Notes under the pieces: generated by a model | What the model saw: the letters and a program-made list of their open reading frames with translations, nothing else | Databases searched by the model: none | Told to the model about the DNA's origin: nothing | Assembly: GCA_023262505.1 (NCBI GenBank) | Contig: JALRAP010000004.1 | Location: forward strand, 1 to 64,000 | Source of the DNA: Bacteroidia bacterium | Lineage (GTDB): Bacteria > Bacteroidota > Bacteroidia > AKYH767-A > OLB10 | DNA length: 64,000 bases | Reading direction: 5' to 3' | Part shown: positions 35,858 to 45,051 of the stretch, piece by piece | Numbering within the stretch: the stretch's first letter is position 1 | How the letters are laid out: the number at the start of each line of letters is the position of its first letter | Translations under genes and position numbers: made by a program

Positions 35858-38701
35858 ATGAATCTCAAAATGTATAAGCGGAACACAAAACACATCGAAT
35901 CCCAAGGGGAAGGCGCAACGGATTTGTTGCATGCCCTTTCAGAAATTAACCGCGAGTTTGTTGACCCAAAGAGCAACAAACGTTCCTTGTTCAAGAAAAT
36001 GCTGGAGCATATGTTATCGGTTACAGGAAGCGAGTACGGATTTATTGGGGAAGTACTACATCGTAATGGGGCTCCGATGCTGAAGTCGTACGCCATAACC
36101 GATATATCATGGAACGAAGAGACGGCCGCCTTATACCGTAAATACGAAGAGAAGGGAATGGAGTTCACCAATCTCAACACTTTATTCGGATATACATTGC
36201 GAACAGGGGAAAGTGTGATTTCTAACGACCCTGCTAACGATACAAAAAGGGGTGGGCTTCCTCATGGACACCCTGCCTTGAACCATTATTTAGGAATACC
36301 AATCAAAGATAAGGACCATGTAATGATTGGCATGTTGGGAATAGCCAACAAAAAAGGTGGTTATTCAGAAAATGATATCAAGTTCCTGGAACCTATGATT
36401 TCCATGACATCTGCTTTGATATCTGCGGTGAAAGCCAATGAAGCCAAAGATTTCTTTTCTGGCACACTGGATGCATACAAGAGGGCCATTGATAGTCATG
36501 CCATAGTTTCAGTTACCGATATATATGGTACAATCACCTATGTGAACGATAAGTTCTGTGAGCTATCGAAGTATTCGCGAAGTGAATTGATAGGTAAAAA
36601 CCATGTGATCATCAATTCGGGTTACCATGATAAAGCGTTTTTCAAAAATCTATGGGATACTATCTTATCTGGTGAAACGTGGCGAGGAGAAGTCCGTAAT
36701 CGGGCAAAAGACGGTTCCATATATTGGGTGGATGCCACCATCGTGCCTTTCTTAAATGAAGAAAAAAAGCCATACCAGTTTGTAGCTATTAGAACTGATA
36801 TCACCAAACTGAAAGAGCAGGAGCGCGAGCTCTCCAATTTTTTTAGACTTGCAGTGGATATGCTTTGTATTGCTACACCCGAAGGTGTGATGCTAAAGGT
36901 CAGCGAGTCATTTCCAGCAGCGTTGGGAATGACTGAAGAGGAGTTGCTACAAACTTCATTCATAGAATTAATACATCCCGAAGACCGACAATCCACAACG
37001 AAGCAAATCGAGAAACTGGTAGCAGGGGAAACCACAACAGGATTTGAAAACCGATATCGAAGAAAAGACGGAACCTATATACAGCTATCTTGGAAAGGTT
37101 CGATAAACCGTGAGGACGGATTGATCTACGCCACTGCAACCGACATTACGCATAAAAAAGAATTCGAGGAGAAGATGATCCAATCGCGAATCGAAATGGA
37201 AAAAGCGAAAGCAAAAGATGTTTTCCTCGCCAATATGAGTCACGAGATCCGGACACCATTGAATGCGATTATCGGCTTCAACGACCTACTACGAAAAACC
37301 AATCTCGATCGTGAACAACAAGGTCATGTGGATATTATTTCATCGGCATTGAAGAACTTGAGTGTTATCATCAACGACATATTGGATCTTTCTAAGTTGG
37401 AAAGCGGGAAATTGGAACTAGAAAAAAGTCCATTCAAAATAGAAAGTTTGGTGAAGCAGGTAATTCAGATGCACTTGGCCCGTGCTAAAGCTAAAAACCT
37501 GAAGCTTATACTTGGATTAGATAGCGATATTCCTCAAATGGTAATTGGCGATGAAACGCGATTGTCGCAAATCCTCATCAACTTGTTGTCGAACTCCATA
37601 AAATTCACACAGGAAGGCGGTATCGAATTACGGGTTACAGAAACCGCCCGAACAGATGAGGGAGTAACCGTCAGGTTCGCCGTGAAAGATACCGGTATTG
37701 GCATCGACCCCTCAAAGCTGCAAATGATCTTTGACCGTTTCACTCAAGCAGAGGATTACACCACCCGTATATATGGAGGAACGGGCCTCGGACTGAACAT
37801 TGTGAAATCACTTGTTGAACTATACAGAGGAAAACTGTATGTAGAAAGTTTACCCGGTAAAGGATCTGAGTTTTCTTTTGAAATCAACTTTGCGATTGCT
37901 CCTGAATCAGAAATTGGGCCAAGTCTAGGTCCCTCTAAAGCAGAAGGACCGGTGGACTTGAGCGGACTGCGAATTTTATTAGTGGAAGACAATGAGCACA
38001 ACCAGATTCTTGCAAGAACCTATTTGGAGAAGAATGGAGCCAAAGTCGAAATCGCTGGAAACGGATTGGTTGGTTTGGAAATGCTACGCAAGAACAACTA
38101 CTCGGCTGTTTTGATGGACATCCAGATGCCCGTTATGGATGGTTTGAAAACCACCGAACTGGTGCGCAACGAACTACAGATAAACATACCCATTATCGGA
38201 TGCTCGGCCCATGCACTTACATCAGAGAAAGACCGATGCATAGATGCGGGGATGAATGATTACATCACCAAACCATACACAGAGAAGGATTTGGTGAATG
38301 CATTGGTGAGACAACGATTGACTCTTAATACGATTGAAAAAACAAATTCAGCTACCTCATCAGAATTGGTTAACGATGATTTGGTTTCCATATTCCGACA
38401 TTGGGAAGCCCATTACGGCAGAAGCACAATGGACCTGTTGTTGATAGCCTTGCAAGAGCGCATCCCTAAAGACTTGGACAAAATCAAACAATATCTGGAT
38501 AATGAAGAACATGGCAAGTTGGAGGCATTGGCTCACAATTTAGCGAGCTCATTAGGGGGTCTGCGATTGATACAAGGCTTTGGCATAACCAGGAAACTAG
38601 AGCATGCAGCCAAACGAGGCAATCGCGAATTGATAGAAGTCTATTCAAATGATTTGATGGGATATTTGCAAAATGCACTGGAGGAATCTAGGCTGGTGTG
38701 A
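35858..38701 (+). CDS. Hybrid sensor histidine kinase/response regulator (GAF-PAS-PAS-HisKA-HATPase-REC-HPt)
   Basis: ORF 947 aa; FLANMSHEIRTPLNAIIGFNDLL, GGTGLGLNIVKSL, ILLVEDNEHNQILARTYLE...VLMDIQMPVMDGL, LEALAHNLASSLGGLRL (HPt-like). Confidence 0.95.
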   Translation: MNLKMYKRNTKHIESQGEGATDLLHALSEINREFVDPKSNKRSLFKKMLEHMLSVTGSEYGFIGEVLHRNGAPMLKSYAITDISWNEETAALYRKYEEKGMEFTNLNTLFGYTLRTGESVISNDPANDTKRGGLPHGHPALNHYLGIPIKDKDHVMIGMLGIANKKGGYSENDIKFLEPMISMTSALISAVKANEAKDFFSGTLDAYKRAIDSHAIVSVTDIYGTITYVNDKFCELSKYSRSELIGKNHVIINSGYHDKAFFKNLWDTILSGETWRGEVRNRAKDGSIYWVDATIVPFLNEEKKPYQFVAIRTDITKLKEQERELSNFFRLAVDMLCIATPEGVMLKVSESFPAALGMTEEELLQTSFIELIHPEDRQSTTKQIEKLVAGETTTGFENRYRRKDGTYIQLSWKGSINREDGLIYATATDITHKKEFEEKMIQSRIEMEKAKAKDVFLANMSHEIRTPLNAIIGFNDLLRKTNLDREQQGHVDIISSALKNLSVIINDILDLSKLESGKLELEKSPFKIESLVKQVIQMHLARAKAKNLKLILGLDSDIPQMVIGDETRLSQILINLLSNSIKFTQEGGIELRVTETARTDEGVTVRFAVKDTGIGIDPSKLQMIFDRFTQAEDYTTRIYGGTGLGLNIVKSLVELYRGKLYVESLPGKGSEFSFEINFAIAPESEIGPSLGPSKAEGPVDLSGLRILLVEDNEHNQILARTYLEKNGAKVEIAGNGLVGLEMLRKNNYSAVLMDIQMPVMDGLKTTELVRNELQINIPIIGCSAHALTSEKDRCIDAGMNDYITKPYTEKDLVNALVRQRLTLNTIEKTNSATSSELVNDDLVSIFRHWEAHYGRSTMDLLLIALQERIPKDLDKIKQYLDNEEHGKLEALAHNLASSLGGLRLIQGFGITRKLEHAAKRGNRELIEVYSNDLMGYLQNALEESRLV

Positions 38702-38727
38702 GGGACTGTTTCGCTGGCTTACACCTT

Positions 38728-38762
38728 TCGACAGATAGCTATCGGACCTAAAGCTATCTGAC
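38728..38762. repeat. Inverted repeat CAGATAGCT...AGCTATCTG
   Basis: Perfect 9-bp arms 38732-38740 / 38752-38760; contains the TAGCTATCGG module seen in other intergenic elements of the window. Confidence 0.75.
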
Positions 38763-38844
38763 AAGCGTTCAGTAAAACCTTTGACCTGCTCAGGGAAAAT
38801 AAGCGTAGGACTGGTGAGAGCTGTCCCATCTTTTTTGATACACA

Positions 38845-39460
38845 AATGAAATAATTTAAACGTTTAAGTTCAATCGAAAATTTGCTACTGGACTTTTCAA
38901 AAATTATTTTAGCAGCGGGCCGGGGAACGAAGTTCCCCTTTTTTACCCAATTACACTTTGATAAATTAAACATTTAAGTTCGATCGGAAATTTGTGGCTG
39001 CGATGCTGGAAAATTAAGCTTGCAACGGGGCGGGAACGTTAGTCCCCCGCTATTCACACAATTAAACTTGATTAAATTAAACGTTTAAGATCATTTGAAA
39101 ATTAACAATTAGAAGTTTTGAAAATTAGATTCGCCGCGGGGCGGGGACAGTTGTCCCCCACATTTTTTCATTCAATTTCCAACTTAATCTAAACGTTTAA
39201 TTTCAACTGGTAATTTGGGGCTTTATTTTTTGAGATTTATTTTCGCTTCGGAGCGGAGACAGTGTCCACCGTATATTTTCAAAACTGAATACCATTAACT
39301 GTATATGTTCACATGAAGAATTGCAACCGGACCTTTCAAAAGTTATTTCAGCTATGGGGAGGCCCTTCATCCGATAACTATCGGACCAACCCAGCACAAG
39401 TGAACGAAGTTCCCCGGGTTTAACAGTTAAGCATTAACAAAATTGCAGTAAACGTTTAAT
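38845..39460. repeat. Non-coding tandem array of ~111-bp units with TTAAACGTTTAA palindrome and GC-rich hairpin
   Basis: Palindromes at 38856, 38966, 39077, 39189 (spacing 110, 111, 112), degenerate copy near 39298, further copy at 39449; hairpins begin at 38922, 39032, 39143, 39255, each exactly 66 nt after its palindrome start. Confidence 0.88.
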
Positions 39461-39505
39461 TCCCCTCCTTGACATTTGAAGCATGTAAATAATGTTTCAT
39501 CTAGT

Positions 39506-39513
39506 TACTTTTG
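39506..39513 (+). promoter_or_regulatory. Bacteroidota -7 promoter motif (TACTTTTG)
   Basis: TAnnTTTG consensus 22 nt upstream of the exonuclease start; no clear -33 at canonical spacing. Confidence 0.4.
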
Positions 39514-39535
39514 GTTTATCTAAATCTTAACTATC

Positions 39536-40234
39536 ATGTCGGTTCTTTTCCTCGATATCGAAACCATTCCGCAGCACCCCTCCTTTGAAACCTGCCCAGA
39601 GGAGGTGAAAAAACTATGGTCGCGCAAAGCGGCTAATTTGAAACACGAGCCTGAAGAGTCGGTGGAGGACCTCTACCAGCGCGCCGGTATTTATGCGGAG
39701 TTCGGACAAATCATCTGTATCTCTACCGGTTTTGTACACAAAGTAAACGGTGCTGATACCTTACGCGTGAAATCGTTTTACGGACATGATGAGAAAGCGC
39801 TTTTATCTGAATTCGCAGACTTGTTACGCAACAGCTTCTCGTCGAATGAAAGTCGGCTATGCGCACACAATGGAAAGGAGTTCGACTTCCCTTATATGGC
39901 CAGACGCATGGTGATAAACGGCATCCAACTGCCAACGATACTCGACATCGCCGGAAAAAAACCATGGGAGGTGAATTTTCTGGATACCATGGAGATGTGG
40001 AAGTTCGGTGATTTCAAAAGCTATACGCCTTTGAACCTACTAACACATGTTCTGGGAATACCGAGCCCGAAAGACGATATCGACGGTAGCCAGGTCTGGT
40101 CGGTTTATTGGATTGAAAAAGATTTGGAACGCATCATGCGCTACTGCGAAAAGGATGTGGAGGCTCTCACCAATGTATACCGACGAATGAAAGGTCTGCC
40201 CGTTATCCCAAAAGAGAATATAGTCAGGGCGTGA
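39536..40234 (+). CDS. Predicted 3'-5' exonuclease, PolB-like (PF10108 type)
   Basis: ORF 232 aa; MSVLFLDIETIPQHPSF, LCAHNGKEFDFPYMARRM, YCEKDVEALTNVYRRM (DEDDy-type exonuclease motifs). Confidence 0.92.
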   Translation: MSVLFLDIETIPQHPSFETCPEEVKKLWSRKAANLKHEPEESVEDLYQRAGIYAEFGQIICISTGFVHKVNGADTLRVKSFYGHDEKALLSEFADLLRNSFSSNESRLCAHNGKEFDFPYMARRMVINGIQLPTILDIAGKKPWEVNFLDTMEMWKFGDFKSYTPLNLLTHVLGIPSPKDDIDGSQVWSVYWIEKDLERIMRYCEKDVEALTNVYRRMKGLPVIPKENIVRA

Positions 40235-40237
40235 CAC

Positions 40238-40933
40238 TTACTTGTTGATTTCGATGAATCGCTCGATGTCGCGCACCAATCCGAAAACGATGATGGTATC
40301 CGATTCGATAAGAACGGTTTCGGAATTAGGTACACCTAAGATGTGACACTCCTTCACCACCTCACCGTCTTTGATCACTTCAGTTTCGCGCTTTAGTGTG
40401 ATGAGATTCAGATTGTATTTGCTACGCAGGTTGATGTCGCCCAGGGTGCGATTGGCGATAGATCGCGGTGTTTTCACCTCTACGATTTCGTAGTTGTCGG
40501 GCAACAGAAGCGACGTAAGGATGTTTGGATTGAGCAAGCGCTCGGCAACAGCAAGCCCCACATCGTTTTCAGGCGAAAGGATTTCGGTTACTCCGATCTT
40601 TTCAAGTATCATGCGCTGGTGCTTGCCATTGGCGCGGGCCATGATGCGTTTCACCTTCAATTCCAGCAACTGCACAATACAAAGCATCAATGCCTCGAAA
40701 TCCTCACCGATGGCCACAACCACGGCATCCATCTCATGCACATTGTGAGAACGCAATAGTTTGATATCGGTCGCATCCATACATACGGCATAAGAGACAT
40801 CCTCCTTGATGTCTTCTATGTGCTCCTCACTGCTATCAATGGCTAATACCTCGGCTCCGCGCACAGCCAATGTGCGGGCTATTGCGTTTCCAAACTGACC
40901 GAGACCGATTACTGCGAATTTGTATTGAGACAT
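40238..40933 (-). CDS. TrkA/KtrA family potassium uptake regulator (RCK N and C domains)
   Basis: ORF 231 aa; YKFAVIGLGQFGNAIARTLAVRGAEVLAIDSSEEHIEDI. Confidence 0.95.
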   Translation of the reverse strand: MSQYKFAVIGLGQFGNAIARTLAVRGAEVLAIDSSEEHIEDIKEDVSYAVCMDATDIKLLRSHNVHEMDAVVVAIGEDFEALMLCIVQLLELKVKRIMARANGKHQRMILEKIGVTEILSPENDVGLAVAERLLNPNILTSLLLPDNYEIVEVKTPRSIANRTLGDINLRSKYNLNLITLKRETEVIKDGEVVKECHILGVPNSETVLIESDTIIVFGLVRDIERFIEINK

Positions 40934-40934
40934 T

Positions 40935-41090
40935 TTGATTGACGATTGACAATTGACTATTTACAATTGACGATTTACAATTGACTATTTACAATTAACG
41001 ACTTGCCCTGAGCTTGTTACTTTTCACCCTTCGACAGGCTCAGGGCGGCGCTTATTACTTTTAACTTGTCACTTTCAACTTGTAACTTAT
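40935..41090. repeat. Heptad repeat element filling the KtrA-CGS intergenic gap, with CCTGAGC...GCTCAGG core
   Basis: 40937-41006 parses as ten heptamers (gattgac gattgac aattgac tatttac aattgac gatttac aattgac tatttac aattaac gacttgc); core cctgagcttgttacttttcacccttcgacaggctcaggg; 41052-41086 five heptamers (ttattac ttttaac ttgtcac tttcaac ttgtaac). Confidence 0.9.
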
Positions 41091-42232
41091 TTTACATCTA
41101 AAGCTTGCTTCAAATCCCCTATCAAATCCTCCACATCTTCGATACCTACACTCAGTCGGATGAGAGAATCGGAGACGCCGGATTTTTCACGCTCTGCCTT
41201 GGGGATACTTGCGTGTGTCATGCTCGCAGGATGTCCGATCAGCGATTCCACGCCCCCCAGTGATTCGGCCAATGAGAACACTTTCGTGGATGACGCCATC
41301 CGGAAGGCTTCTTCCATGGAATCACCCTTCATAGTGAATGAAATCATACCTCCGAAATCGCGCATTTGTGATTTTGCGATGGCATGGTTCGGATGGTCTT
41401 CGAATCCAGGCCAATGTACTTTGGCGATGCGAGGATGTTGACGCAAGAAGTGTGCGATCTCTTTGCCGTTTTTGCAGTGCGCCTGCATGCGAACATGTAA
41501 CGTTTTGAGCCCTCGAAGCACTAGAAAGCTATCCATGGGGCCAGGAACCGGACCACATGAATTGGTGATAAAAGCCAACTCCTCGTAAATCTTTTCATCG
41601 TTGGTGCATACGGCACCCATCACCACATCAGAGTGTCCCCCAAGATATTTGGTAGCAGAGTGCATAACCATGGTTGCTCCTAAATCCAATGGATTTTGCA
41701 GGTATGGCGAGGCAAAGGTGTTATCCACCACCAACATCAAACCGCTTTCCTTTGCTATGGATGCGCATGCGCGGACGTCGATGATTTTCATCAACGGGTT
41801 TGTAGGTGTTTCCACCCAAAGCAATTTGGTTTTGGAGTTGATGTGTTTGCGGATGTCCTGCGCATCTTGCATGTTCACGAAGTGGAATACGATGCCGTAG
41901 TGAGCGAACACCTTCGTGAACATCCTGTATGAACCACCATACAAATCATCGGTAGCCACTACCTCGTCGCCGGGACGAAGTAATTTCATGATGGTGTCTT
42001 CAGCACCCTGTCCGGATGAAAAACAAAGAGCATGCTTGGCATTTTCGAGAGATGCGATGCACTTTTCAAGTGCCACACGTGTGGGGTTCTTGCCTCGAGC
42101 ATAAGCATATCCTTTATGCTTGCCCGGAGATTCCTGAACATACGTGGATGTTTGGTAAATGGGGGTCATAATGGCCCCTGTTGCGGGATCGGGCTCTTGC
42201 CCTGCGTGTATCGCGCGTGTGGCGAATTTCAT
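41087..42232 (-). CDS. Cystathionine gamma-synthase family PLP enzyme
   Basis: ORF 381 aa; TRAIHAGQEPDPATGAIMTPIYQTSTYVQ, MHSATKYLGGHSDVVMGAV, FSLAESLGGVESLIGHPASMTH. Confidence 0.95.
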   Translation of the reverse strand: MKFATRAIHAGQEPDPATGAIMTPIYQTSTYVQESPGKHKGYAYARGKNPTRVALEKCIASLENAKHALCFSSGQGAEDTIMKLLRPGDEVVATDDLYGGSYRMFTKVFAHYGIVFHFVNMQDAQDIRKHINSKTKLLWVETPTNPLMKIIDVRACASIAKESGLMLVVDNTFASPYLQNPLDLGATMVMHSATKYLGGHSDVVMGAVCTNDEKIYEELAFITNSCGPVPGPMDSFLVLRGLKTLHVRMQAHCKNGKEIAHFLRQHPRIAKVHWPGFEDHPNHAIAKSQMRDFGGMISFTMKGDSMEEAFRMASSTKVFSLAESLGGVESLIGHPASMTHASIPKAEREKSGVSDSLIRLSVGIEDVEDLIGDLKQALDVK

Positions 42233-42430
42233 ATTGATGGATTAAAAAACACGGCAAAGGTAGAATGAATATGTCCATATGATGAATCATCTTTCACAAT
42301 TATGCACAACGATGGATTCGGTAGCTACATCGAAAATTAGCCTTGGGTATATTAAACTGAAACCAAATGCGTTTTCAGCTTGTTTTATTCGATGGGCTAA
42401 TCGGTAATTACTTTAACTCCCTAAAAATCT

Positions 42431-42438
42431 TAACTTTG
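42431..42438 (+). promoter_or_regulatory. Bacteroidota -7 promoter motif (TAACTTTG)
   Basis: TAnnTTTG about 25 nt upstream of the dxs ATG at 42463. Confidence 0.5.
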
Positions 42439-42462
42439 CGTAAATCACCATTTAACCAGAAC

Positions 42463-44382
42463 ATGGACATCAAGCCGGGGCCTCTGCTTTCCGAAATCAA
42501 CGACCCCAATGATTTGCGATTGCTAAAACCTGAGCAATTGAAGCAGGTTTGTCAAGAGCTACGGCAGTATATCATTGATATTGTGTCTGTTAATGGCGGC
42601 CATTTTGGTGCAAGCCTAGGTGTAGTTGAACTTACAGTTGCCCTCCATTACGCCTTCAATACTCCATACGACCAATTGGTTTGGGATGTAGGTCATCAAG
42701 CCTACGGACACAAAATCCTTACAGGCCGTCGTAAAGTGTTTCACACCAATCGCATTTACAAGGGTATTTCAGGATTCCCAAAGAGGTCCGAAAGTGAATA
42801 CGATACCTTCGGTGTAGGTCACTCCTCCACTTCCATTTCAGCCGCTTTGGGTATGGCTGTTGCATCCCGATTGCAAGGATATAAAGACCGTCAGCATGTT
42901 GCCGTAATTGGCGATGGGGCTATGACGGCGGGTTTGGCTTTCGAAGGACTGAACCATGGAGGAGTGGAAGAATCCAACCTTTTGGTGGTTCTAAACGATA
43001 ACTGTATGAGCATTGACCCTAACGTGGGGGCGCTCAAAGAATACCTCACCGACGTAACCACTTCTCACACTTACAACAAGGTAAAGGATGAAATCTGGAA
43101 CATCCTCGGAAAGATTTCAAAATTCGGCCCCAACGCGCAGTCAATCGCACAGAAAGTCGAGAACGCTGTTAAGTCGGCTGTTCTGAAACATAGTAACCTG
43201 TTCGAATCTCTTCGCTTCCGGTATTTTGGTCCGATAGACGGTCATGACGTAAGCCATTTGGTGAAAGTGATGAACGATTTGCGCGACATACCTGGGCCAA
43301 AGATTCTGCATTGCGTTACAGTAAAAGGCAAAGGCTATGATCTAGCGGAAAAAGATCAAACCAAATGGCATGCGCCTGGCTTGTTTGATAAGGTAACCGG
43401 TGAAATATTCAAGCCTGTAATCGACAAACCACAGCCCCCCAAGTACCAAGATGTTTTCGGACACACTTTAGTGGAGTTGGCTGAAGCCAATGATAAGGTT
43501 GTGGGAATAACACCCGCCATGCCGTCTGGCTCATCCATGAACATCATGATGAAGGCATTTCCCAAGCGATCCTTTGATGTAGGCATCGCCGAGCAGCACG
43601 CAGTGACCTTCTCCGCAGGCATGGCCACACAAGGACTGGTTCCATTCTGCAACATTTATTCGTCGTTCATGCAACGCGCCTATGATCAAGTGGTGCATGA
43701 TGTGGCGCTTCAAAACTTACAGGTTGTCTTCTGTTTGGATCGTGGTGGCTTGGCTGGTGCCGATGGCCCTACTCACCATGGCTCTTTCGACTTTGCATTC
43801 TTCCGATGCATTCCCAACATGATTGTTTCAGCCCCGATGAACGAAGAAGAGCTTCGCAACCTGATGTACACCTCAACATTGCACAAAGGACCTTTCTCCA
43901 TCCGTTATCCAAGGGGTAATGGTGTGATGGTGGAATGGCGCACACCTTTCCAACAGATTCCCGTAGGCAAAGGCAGAAAAATTTGTGATGGCGAAGATGT
44001 CGCGATCTTAACAATTGGCCACCCTGGCAACTTCGCAGTAGAAGCGTGCAGGCAGCTCAATCTGGAAGGATTCCATCCAGCGCATTACGATATGCGATTC
44101 GTAAAACCGTTGGACGAAGAGATGCTGCACGAAGTGTTTGGCAAATTCAGCAAAGTCATTACCGTTGAAGATCATGCGATACAAGGCGGATTTGGAAGTG
44201 CAATAGCGGAATTCATGATTGACCATGGGTACCAAGCCCAGATCACTCGACTGGGAATTCCAGATAGATTCATTGAACATGGCGAACAAAAAGAGCTCTA
44301 TGATGAGTGCGGATTTGATGTGAATGCCATTGTAGCAGCCGTACATCAGTTGGCTTCAAATACTGTTGGCAGCATTATTTAA
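42463..44382 (+). CDS. dxs: 1-deoxy-D-xylulose-5-phosphate synthase
   Basis: MDIKPGPLLSEINDPNDLRLLKPEQLKQVCQELRQYIID...LVWDVGHQAYGHKILTGRR, GDGAMTAGLAFEGLNH, DRGGLAGADGPTHHG; start at 42463 preferred over 42367 because a promoter motif lies between. Confidence 0.96.
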   Translation: MDIKPGPLLSEINDPNDLRLLKPEQLKQVCQELRQYIIDIVSVNGGHFGASLGVVELTVALHYAFNTPYDQLVWDVGHQAYGHKILTGRRKVFHTNRIYKGISGFPKRSESEYDTFGVGHSSTSISAALGMAVASRLQGYKDRQHVAVIGDGAMTAGLAFEGLNHGGVEESNLLVVLNDNCMSIDPNVGALKEYLTDVTTSHTYNKVKDEIWNILGKISKFGPNAQSIAQKVENAVKSAVLKHSNLFESLRFRYFGPIDGHDVSHLVKVMNDLRDIPGPKILHCVTVKGKGYDLAEKDQTKWHAPGLFDKVTGEIFKPVIDKPQPPKYQDVFGHTLVELAEANDKVVGITPAMPSGSSMNIMMKAFPKRSFDVGIAEQHAVTFSAGMATQGLVPFCNIYSSFMQRAYDQVVHDVALQNLQVVFCLDRGGLAGADGPTHHGSFDFAFFRCIPNMIVSAPMNEEELRNLMYTSTLHKGPFSIRYPRGNGVMVEWRTPFQQIPVGKGRKICDGEDVAILTIGHPGNFAVEACRQLNLEGFHPAHYDMRFVKPLDEEMLHEVFGKFSKVITVEDHAIQGGFGSAIAEFMIDHGYQAQITRLGIPDRFIEHGEQKELYDECGFDVNAIVAAVHQLASNTVGSII

Positions 44383-44496
44383 CCACTTAACAATCTAATA
44401 TTCAAATATTTGGATTGCGCTCTCAGTTTAAATTTGCATTGAATTGATTGTAGTATTATCTTTAAGGTTCTGAAAATCATTAAACCACAAATTCAG

Positions 44497-44949
44497 ATGA
44501 AAAAAATCTCCCTTCTATTTGCCTTGGTTGCATTGTTTGCTGCCAGCACGGTATCTGCGCAAAGCGCATCCCGTTTGAACGGCCAAGCCTATTGGTACAT
44601 GATGAAAAATGCCGACGGAACAGGTGAGGAAATCTACGATAACATCCGCTTCACCAACAACGTGATGACGTCTGACCGCGCTGGCGTTGTAACCAACGGT
44701 AAGCCCGCAAAAGTCTCTGAGAAAAAAATCAGTGATCAGTCTACCTCCTTCGTTACCACCATCCAATCCAGCAACGGCGAAGAATTGCGTTACGATTGTA
44801 CCGTAGAAGGTAACATGATGATAGGAACCGTTCAAGTGAAGAAAGCCGACGGAACCATTACCGAAATGGTTTTGCGTGGAATGACACAAGAAGAATATCT
44901 CCGCATCAAAAAGATGAAGGACGATTACCAAAAAAGCAATTCCAAGTAA
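44497..44949 (+). CDS. Hypothetical secreted protein
   Basis: ORF 150 aa; signal peptide MKKISLLFALVALFAASTVSAQ. Confidence 0.8.
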   Translation: MKKISLLFALVALFAASTVSAQSASRLNGQAYWYMMKNADGTGEEIYDNIRFTNNVMTSDRAGVVTNGKPAKVSEKKISDQSTSFVTTIQSSNGEELRYDCTVEGNMMIGTVQVKKADGTITEMVLRGMTQEEYLRIKKMKDDYQKSNSK

Positions 44950-44971
44950 GTCATCTGACTTTCCAATATGC

Positions 44972-45011
44972 CATCAAAAAAGGGATCGCCAACACGATCC
45001 CTTTTTTGATG
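44972..45011 (+). terminator. Intrinsic terminator with 17-bp perfect stem
   Basis: CATCAAAAAAGGGATCG-CCAACA-CGATCCCTTTTTTGATG. Confidence 0.9.
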
Positions 45012-45051
45012 CCTACTTTTTGGGATGGCAAGATTACCTTTGCGCAAGCAA

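Noticed and set aside
38484-38973. Short minus ORFs (38484..38678, 38645..38845, 38719..38973) over the kinase 3' end and the repeat array
   Set aside because: No family signal, overlap strong CDS or structured repeats; chance ORFs
38845-39460. 111-bp array as a CRISPR array
   Set aside because: Units are degenerate throughout, without conserved 23-40 bp repeats alternating with unique spacers; no cas genes nearby
38845-39460. 111-bp array as oriC iterons
   Set aside because: No DnaA-box (TTATCCACA-like) cluster seen, and no dnaA/dnaN or other origin-associated genes adjacent
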